Assembly (NCBI RefSeq): GCF_023101765.2
Contig: NC_064233.1
Coordinates: forward strand, 4,115,501 to 4,179,500
DNA: 64,000 bases
Direction of reading: 5' to 3'
Source: Spodoptera frugiperda
Lineage: Eukaryota; Arthropoda; Insecta; Lepidoptera; Noctuidae
In this document: positions 57,805 through 64,000 of the stretch, one piece after another
Position numbering within the stretch: position 1 is the stretch's first letter
How the letters are laid out: each line of letters opens with the position of its first letter
Made by a program: the position numbers and the translations under genes
Notes under the pieces: model-generated
Seen by the model: the letters and a program-made list of their open reading frames with translations, nothing else
The model's database searches: none
Told to the model about the DNA's origin: nothing

Positions 57805-58200
57805 GTGGAAAAATCATTTAATGTCTTCTCCTGTCTGGGGTGAGGCGAGAGGGAGTGTTAGACTCGTACTGTCTAAAAACGACCCTGTTTCTACTTCTGC
57901 TTTTCGAGCCTGAGCCCCGGTAAACCCGCTAGGTAGTCCGCAGCTCCGGATCAGTTATCAGCCCTACTGGGCCCTATCTGTGGTGGTCTGATGGCTCTTT
58001 GAGGCGTGCGCGGAACGCAACGCGCCGCACGCACGGGTCTGGTTCTGGTCGGGCGGCGAGCTACCCTTGCTCGCCGTCCACAGACCCGCACTTACGGTGG
58101 CCGGAGATCATCAAATTTTTGAAAAACTCAGTAATACTTTGTCCGACCCGAGAATCGAACCCGAGACACCTTGTTCAAGTAGTAACTAATATTTCACAAA
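57805..58200 (-). mobile_element. family D 3' end, then SINE-A fragment
   Basis: 57805-58110 is a long minus-strand family D 3' UTR; 58110-58200 is a minus-strand SINE-A head joined directly. Confidence 0.75.
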
Positions 58201-58469
58201 GTGGGTTTCACCACCCACCTTACAGATCCCCAATAAATAAATTGCTTTTAAAACGTACAGACATTAGAGCCCGCGGTTCGAGTGCCGGATGCGTACAATT
58301 TGTTGAATTACGCGGAAGACTTTACTATAGTATTCAAAGGATTTTTTGTTAACTATCCATCTTAAAGTTAAAATACGACTTCATTGGTACGGTGGATTGA
58401 AGTGATACTTTAAAAGTAAGGTTTGGGGTTTGATTCTTTTGTGATATTGATAATATTATGTTTCGTTTT

Positions 58470-58765
58470 TTATGTAATAAGCTGGTAAACGAGCAGAAGG
58501 ATCACTTGATGGGAAGCAATCGCCGACGCCCATGGACACTTAAAACACCAGAGGGTTTTGGGAGTTAGGAATTTAAGCGTTGTTGGGCAATTGGGGATCT
58601 TTCTCAAGATTGGGAAGGGGGCAATTGGGCCTCTGGAAACCTAACTCACACAACTAAACACAACGCAAGCGTCGTTTCACGTCTGTTTTCTGTGAGGCCG
58701 TGGTATCACTCCGGTCGAGCCGGCCCAGTCGTGCTGAAGCATCGCTCTCCCACGCTTAAATGTAC
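58470..58765 (+). repeat. family C repeat
   Basis: Near full-length plus-strand copy. Confidence 0.75.
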
Positions 58766-58904
58766 TCAGTCTTGGCAGGTGGGTCGCAAGTTTGCAGTTT
58801 AAAAGTGTTATTAGAAAATGCTGGTATCTAGTCGTTGCCTTTTTTGAAAGGCCTAGGTTTTTCAAAATCATTATCTTAAGCCCTTTTCAAACCAATTTGG
58901 TGTA

Positions 58905-59090
58905 GGTCTCCTTCATTTTATATTTTGGGCTATTAGCATCCTATTTTGTCCCGCCACCACTTTGATGTCATCTTTCCATCTCATCTGCGGTCTACCAATA
59001 GGTCGTTTAAGTTCCCATGGTTTCCACTCCAGAAGATCTTTGCAGCATGAGTTGTATTTTCGGGTTATATGTACCGCCCATTGCCCACCC
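58905..59090 (-). pseudogene. LINE ORF C-terminal fragment
   Basis: Minus-strand reading EPWELKRPIGRPQMRWKDD then IKVVAGQNRMLIA, the usual end of RTE- or BovB-like ORFs. No tail or rest of ORF. Confidence 0.65.
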
Positions 59091-59144
59091 CATTCCTACT
59101 CCAGCTTCGAACCGGAGCCCCGGTAAGCTCTATATCGATGAATT

Positions 59145-59325
59145 ATCTGCACAGTTGGCGCTGTGGCCGGGCAACAGGCTGCTGTACAACTTGTTCGATT
59201 CCCGCACGGATCGCCTCTTTAAGTGATTCACAAATTGTTGTTTCGGGTCTGGGTGTCACGTGCATGTGAAATTGTATGTTTCACGACACAGGAGAAAATC
59301 CTAATATGAGGAAACGTTGTTTTTA
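59145..59325 (+). mobile_element. SINE-B copy
   Basis: Plus-strand full-length copy with a short deletion near its 3' end. Confidence 0.75.
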
Positions 59326-59694
59326 AAGAAAAAGAATTCAAAACGATATACTTATTATTCTTAAATTCAAAATCATAAAAATCCAATAATACTTTTCCCC
59401 ACCCAAAAACTAAGTCATTACTTAAAAAAAGTCATAAATATCCAAACTCATACACCCACAAAAATGAATTCACGCTACAATTCTACAATTTTGTATGGGC
59501 ACCATGAAAATGCTTCATGTTAAAATATTCTCATGGCACTCACAATGGTAGGATATATTAGGTTTTTTGACTCGAATAATCCTTTTTTTTAGAAACAATA
59601 GACCGACTACTAAAGTTATCAGATGTAATCAGTATGGCGTTGGTTTTGTGTGGATGTGACGCTGTTGTTAATATCTATGTAGAGATTTTGGAAG

Positions 59695-60030
59695 GAATAG
59701 GGTAGATGACTGATTTTTATTTTGTCCGTCCGTAGATTATTTTAAAATATTAGACTCGTATTTTTTATTTTCTTTCGAAAACAAATACTTTTGATGATAC
59801 ATCGATTTGAAATATCATGTATTGTGATGTCACGTATGGGTACGTTTTATACGTAGAAATTATGTATTTGCTTCCATTCCAAAACTTTGATTCGTTTTAT
59901 CTGAGAATTGTTATCTTATATGACAAAATATTTTTATTTTGTCAAAGTTTGTGAAAAAATATTTGACACGTATTTTTTTTTCATTACCTAACTGATGGAC
60001 TAATTAGATTTTTATTTTAATAGTCCATCA
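59695..60030 (+). mobile_element. family G repeat
   Basis: Full plus-strand copy. 60031-60959 holds no gene; a tRNA-like, SINE-type B box lies near 60385. Confidence 0.7.
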
Positions 60031-60959
60031 TCATTAATCAAATGAGTATGGGTAATCTTATTTATATTTAGTTGGGCAAACGTATTACATACTGGTTTTA
60101 TAAAATTACGAGATGGTTTTAGTTTTCCAAGTTATTACATTAACAGAAAATAGTGCAAGGCAATTAAAACATAAGAACAAGTTTTTAACACTTAAAATAA
60201 CCCACAATTATTATTTTAATTATGGTGTGTTTATGTCTAATTAAGATTAAGATATAATTTTTATGGTCATATCATAGAAAAAAAAACAAGTAATTTGTCT
60301 AATAATTGTATGTCGAAATAACCTTAGAAAGTACATATAACTCAGAAAAAGTCACATTGGTACTTTTACCGTTGGTAGGTTTCGAACCATCACTCCCATC
60401 ATCGTCTTGAACCTCCGGGCCACTACGATATTTTTTTACACATAACAATATACATACATTCATCCAAACTGCATTAAGTACATCTCTTTAAAACAATGTT
60501 CAACAGTTCTATTGTTTAAATTAAAAGTCTTATCCACACAATTCTCCACTGAATTTTCCATTCACATATAAGCTTATGGTAGACAATGCTACTGTTCAGT
60601 TGCATTATGTTACGCGGCGCGGTCTCATTGACCCATAAACAAACATTCATGCATATTTTATAGCAAAATTATGTCAAAAAATCCATTATTGGATACATAA
60701 AAAGTCAAAATAATCCATAAACACTAATGGATTTTATAAAATAAAGTGACTTAATAAAAAATAGTGTTCGATTTTTGAAATTATTGTAATTCGAACGGGT
60801 ATTGTGTGTGTTAAAATTGATTTTTAATAAAAATAAATGTGTAATTTGGATTAATAAATAACAATTATGATTTATGTGGATTATTGTGCTGTGGATATAA
60901 GTGGATTTTATGGAATAATTGGATTTATTGGATGATGCAAATGCTAAAGTGTTGTGAAA

Positions 60960-61047
60960 ATGAATTTGTGGACGACATTGTTTTTGTTTTGCCATTTTGT
61001 TTGTGTTGTCATCGGATCCAGGGTTATACTTGTGGAGAATGCACCAA
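60960..61047 (+). CDS. first coding exon of a secreted protein (partial)
   Basis: ATG at 60960 opens 29 codons, MNLWTTLFLFCHFVCVVIG then SRVILVENAP, and stops at a donor (A|GTATGT) in phase 1. Composition is that of a cleavable signal peptide with a few mature residues, as in exon 1 of the PAN gene, which also ends in phase 1. No acceptor-and-frame continuation was recognised between here and base 64000, so the rest should lie to the right. Protein family cannot be told. Confidence 0.55.
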
Positions 61048-61091
61048 GTATGTATTGTTACTGTTATTTTTTTTCTAAAAAAAAGTTTCCC

Positions 61092-61280
61092 CAAGCTAGA
61101 ATTTTCTCCTGTGTCTTTGGTGCGTTTACAAATACAATTTCACATGAACACGACACCCAGACCCGAAATAACAATTTGTGGATTGAGACACAAAGAGCGG
61201 AGAGATTCGTGCGGGAATTGAAACCGCTACACGTTGTACGGTGGCCTGTTGTCCAGCCACCGCGCCAACTGTGCAAGCAG
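61092..61280 (-). mobile_element. SINE-B copy
   Basis: Minus-strand full-length copy beginning 45 bases after the signal-exon donor, much as in PAN-gene intron 1. Confidence 0.75.
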
Positions 61281-61419
61281 TGTTGTTTTTATTAGTCATT
61301 ATAAAAAAAAACAAAATGAGAAATAGCTCCATTTATTTAGTTATAGTATCTCCACTCTATATTACTAACTACACTGCCAAAAAATAGCAGTGCTGGATTT
61401 AGTTCATTGTTTTGTTAGT

Positions 61420-61600
61420 CAAGTGACCGCCAGCGCTGAGGAAAAGGGGTTCGATTCCCGTGTCCAGACTAAACATTATTAGGGTTTCGGTTTTTCGTTC
61501 TGTTAGAGCTCGGAATTTGATAATGTGTCCAGTGTATGGCAATAGGGTTACCAATTATTACAGGGACCTCATTAACGTATTAATCAGTGAAAATTGGTAT
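61420..61600 (+). mobile_element. diverged SINE-A
   Basis: Keeps 'ggggttcgattcccg' and 'tgtatggcaatagg'; other parts decayed. Confidence 0.6.
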
Positions 61601-61602
61601 TA

Positions 61603-61890
61603 TATTATTATAATAACTATCGTGAGACATACTAAATTAACTGAAATTTACGGTTTACTCACGTAAATAAATAGAGAAAAGCTCTACTAGTTTCGAGTCA
61701 CAGAGGGACTCTTCATCATTCTACGCGCAGCCTACGTAGCCTAGGCTTCGCGACGACGACGCCGCGTCTGCGCACACTGCTCATGATGAAGAGTACCTCT
61801 GTGACTCGAAACTAGTAGAGCTTTTCTCTATTAATTTACGTGAGTAAACCATGATTTTTAGGTAATTTAGTGATACATAGTTTATAGACA
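61603..61890. mobile_element. family F' palindromic MITE, full length
   Basis: Complete arms and mirrored 'ctactagtttcgagtcacag' / 'ctgtgactcgaaactagtag', GC-rich centre about 61720-61780. Confidence 0.85.
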
Positions 61891-61894
61891 CCCC

Positions 61895-62115
61895 TTTTTT
61901 TAGGGGGAAAATCACCCAATGACTTCTCCCGTCTTGGGCGAGGCGAGAGGGAGTGTCAGACTCTTACTGACTAAAAACCACCCCGTTCCTACTCCTGCTT
62001 TTCGAGCCAGAGCCCCGGTAAACCAGTATCAGCCCTAATGGGCCCCATCTATTGTGGTCTGATGCCTCTTTGAGGCGCGCACAGAATGCGACGCGCCGCG
62101 CGCATTTAGGGACAC
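61895..62115 (-). mobile_element. family D 3' end
   Basis: Minus-strand copy with T-run at its left, meaning A-tail. Confidence 0.75.
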
Positions 62116-62424
62116 CCCTGCTTACCCCTTTTGGAATTAAAATGCGAGACATTATGCTATATCCTAAGATAATTTTATCACTATAATCTGTCTAGTTTAC
62201 GAGCACAATTATGTATAATTTTTGTCGCCTCCTCGACACGCTTGGCAGCTTGTTACGTCTTCTTCGTACTAGGGGTCAAATACAGCGCATAACTGTAGGT
62301 TTTTATAAAAAATCTAGGTATAAAATACTAGGTATTATAAGCTTAGTCTGTACCTAAATATTGTTAGCATTGACAGTTATGTTTTGAGTGTCTTTTTTAT
62401 GAAATATAATATATATGTAAGCAA

Positions 62425-62545
62425 AGCAATCGCCGGCGCCCATGGATACTTGAAACACCAGTGGCGTTACAAGTGCGTTGCCGGGCTTTCGGGGGTTTAA
62501 GGGTTGTTGGAGAATCGGGGATTGGGAAGGGGGTAATTGGGTCTT
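62425..62545 (+). repeat. family C fragment
   Basis: Middle part of family C only. Confidence 0.65.
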
Positions 62546-62879
62546 GTAACAGACGTTGAATCGATGATTGAAAAATGAGATTTAGCACTGAAAGAAAATC
62601 AGGAAAGTGGCTCATACATTATTTTTAGTAGCAAAAAATCTAATCTCTATAAGTAGGAAAAGTTTTTCTAAATGATATCTTATGTGTAACAAGCTAAAGT
62701 CGAATTTCAGCAATGTTTTATTGAACTTTGCTGCATATATCCCTTCAATTCAATCAATCCTGTGAATATTGTAATACTACCAAGTTTCATCGTAATCGGA
62801 CCGGTAGTTTTTGAGTGATACGTGAACAGACAGACAGACAGGCAAAGATTTGATAAATCACATTTTTGTTTTTGGTATC

Positions 62880-63095
62880 TGCCTAGTAGATTTCAGCCAT
62901 GATCGTTCCACTGCACGGCAAAGGCCTCTCTACCCTCCTTCCAGTACTCTCTGTTCAAAACCTTTTGCGGCCAATCCTTGTCATAGCTGTTAAGTTCGTC
63001 CCTCCATCTACTTTTGGGTGTGCTGCGACGTCTGTAGACATTGAGCGGGCTCCACTCAGTAGTCAGTGTTGTTCACCGCTCGTCCGACATGTGGC
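62880..63095 (-). pseudogene. RTE-like LINE ORF C-terminal fragment
   Basis: Minus-strand reading RRRSTPKSRWRDELNSYD then WPQKVLNREYWKEGREAFAV, ending NDHG. Second copy of the fragment at 28222-28300. Confidence 0.7.
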
Positions 63096-63351
63096 AAATG
63101 TGGCTATATGTATAGATATAGGTTTTCAGACTAGGCACCAGTCGAAAACTTGTTCTATAGTTTTTCATACATAATTGAGTCAGTAGGTCATATTTATTTT
63201 TAATCCTGACTTAACGGGTCAAAAGATACAAGGTCGCTTTTTGCATGTTTTTTGTATTTTCATTCTTAGAATAATAGTTTTTGTAATTAAACTTGAGTAA
63301 TGTAGTATATTAGGATGTACTAGGAAATGACGTCATCGTGATTCAATTGAG

Positions 63352-63545
63352 ATGACTGCGCAGTTGGCGCGGTGGCTGGGCAACTGGCTGCTGTGCAATG
63401 TCTCGGGTTCGATTCCCGCACGGAACAACTCTTTGTGTGATCCACAGATTGTTGTTCCCGGTCTGGGTATTATGTGTCAGTGAAATTGTATGATTTTAAA
63501 CGCACCCACGACACAGGAGAAAATCCTAATGTAGGGCAACGTATA
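63352..63545 (+). mobile_element. SINE-B, full length
   Basis: Best preserved plus-strand SINE-B: tRNA-like head, 'ctcgggttcgattcccgca', end 'cacccacgacacaggagaaa' and A-rich tail. Confidence 0.85.
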
Positions 63546-63579
63546 AAAAAAACAAAGTTCATAACAAAATTTTCTGGTG

Positions 63580-63880
63580 GGATCAGGAATCACAACACCC
63601 TAAGTTACTCCCTTCTTCAATCTCCACAATCACCGAATCCTCAATCCTTAAATTCCTAACCCCCAAAAGGTTGGTAATACACTTGTAATTCCTCTGGTGT
63701 TGAGGGTGGGCGGCGCCGTATCTAGAAGCACGTTGAGTGGGGAAAAATCACCCAATGTTTTCTCCGCAATGGGCGAGACAAGAGGGAGTGTCAGACTCTT
63801 ACTGACTAAAAACCACCCCGTTCCTTCTCCTGCTTTTCGAGCCGGAGCCCCGGTAAACCCGCGAGGTAGTCCGCATCAGT
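63580..63880 (-). mobile_element. family C fragment, then family D 3' end
   Basis: 63580-63715 minus-strand family C piece; 63735-63880 minus-strand family D. Confidence 0.65.
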
Positions 63881-64000
63881 ATTGATGTTGTGGTTTAATC
63901 AATAAATATTTCAGTGACTTTCATAAACGTACTAATACTATTATTGCTACATCATAAAATAAATTTAGAAAAAAAAACTGATTAGTGGTTGTGATATATG

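Overview
The window looks like nuclear DNA of a lepidopteran, most probably a noctuid-type moth. The genes are split by short GT-AG introns, several proteins are insect cuticle or extracellular-matrix types, and roughly half the sequence is interspersed repeats: two tRNA-headed SINE families, 3' ends of an R1-like non-LTR retrotransposon, palindromic MITEs, and one abundant unclassified family with about 25 copies. The species call is inference from gene and repeat style, not a match.

Six protein-coding loci can be read by joining exons. From left to right: (1) a GH18 chitinase of the insect Cht2 type (plus strand, eight exons, signal-peptide exon outside the window); (2) a complete 109-residue secreted protein with one chitin-binding peritrophin-A (CBM14) domain (minus strand, four exons), tail-to-tail with the chitinase; (3) a complete ten-exon CWC27 spliceosomal cyclophilin (plus strand); (4) inside CWC27 intron 8 and on the same strand, PIGC/GPI2, a subunit of the enzyme that starts GPI-anchor synthesis; (5) a secreted protein with an N-terminal PAN/Apple domain and a very long Pro/Tyr/Gly-rich repeat region (plus strand, four exons seen, 3' end not found); (6) an isolated signal-peptide exon near the right edge that should open another secreted-protein gene running off the window.

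Layout: 1-7.7 kb chitinase; 7.7-9.6 kb a repeat nest and AT-rich DNA; 9.6-13 kb CBM14 gene; 13-21.9 kb repeat-rich intergenic DNA; 22-31.7 kb CWC27 with PIGC inside; 31.7-46.2 kb gene-free, with a 5'-truncated R1-like element and a four-level transposon nest; 46.2-52 kb PAN/repeat protein; 52-60.9 kb intron or intergenic repeats; 60.96 kb signal exon; then repeats to the end.

A theme, by inference, is the apical extracellular matrix. A chitinase, a chitin-binding protein and a PAN-domain structural protein share the window, and the chitinase has a GPI-type tail in the same window as PIGC. CWC27 is a housekeeping gene. Coordinates of repeat fragments are approximate to about 10 bases; exon boundaries were set from splice sites and kept reading frame.
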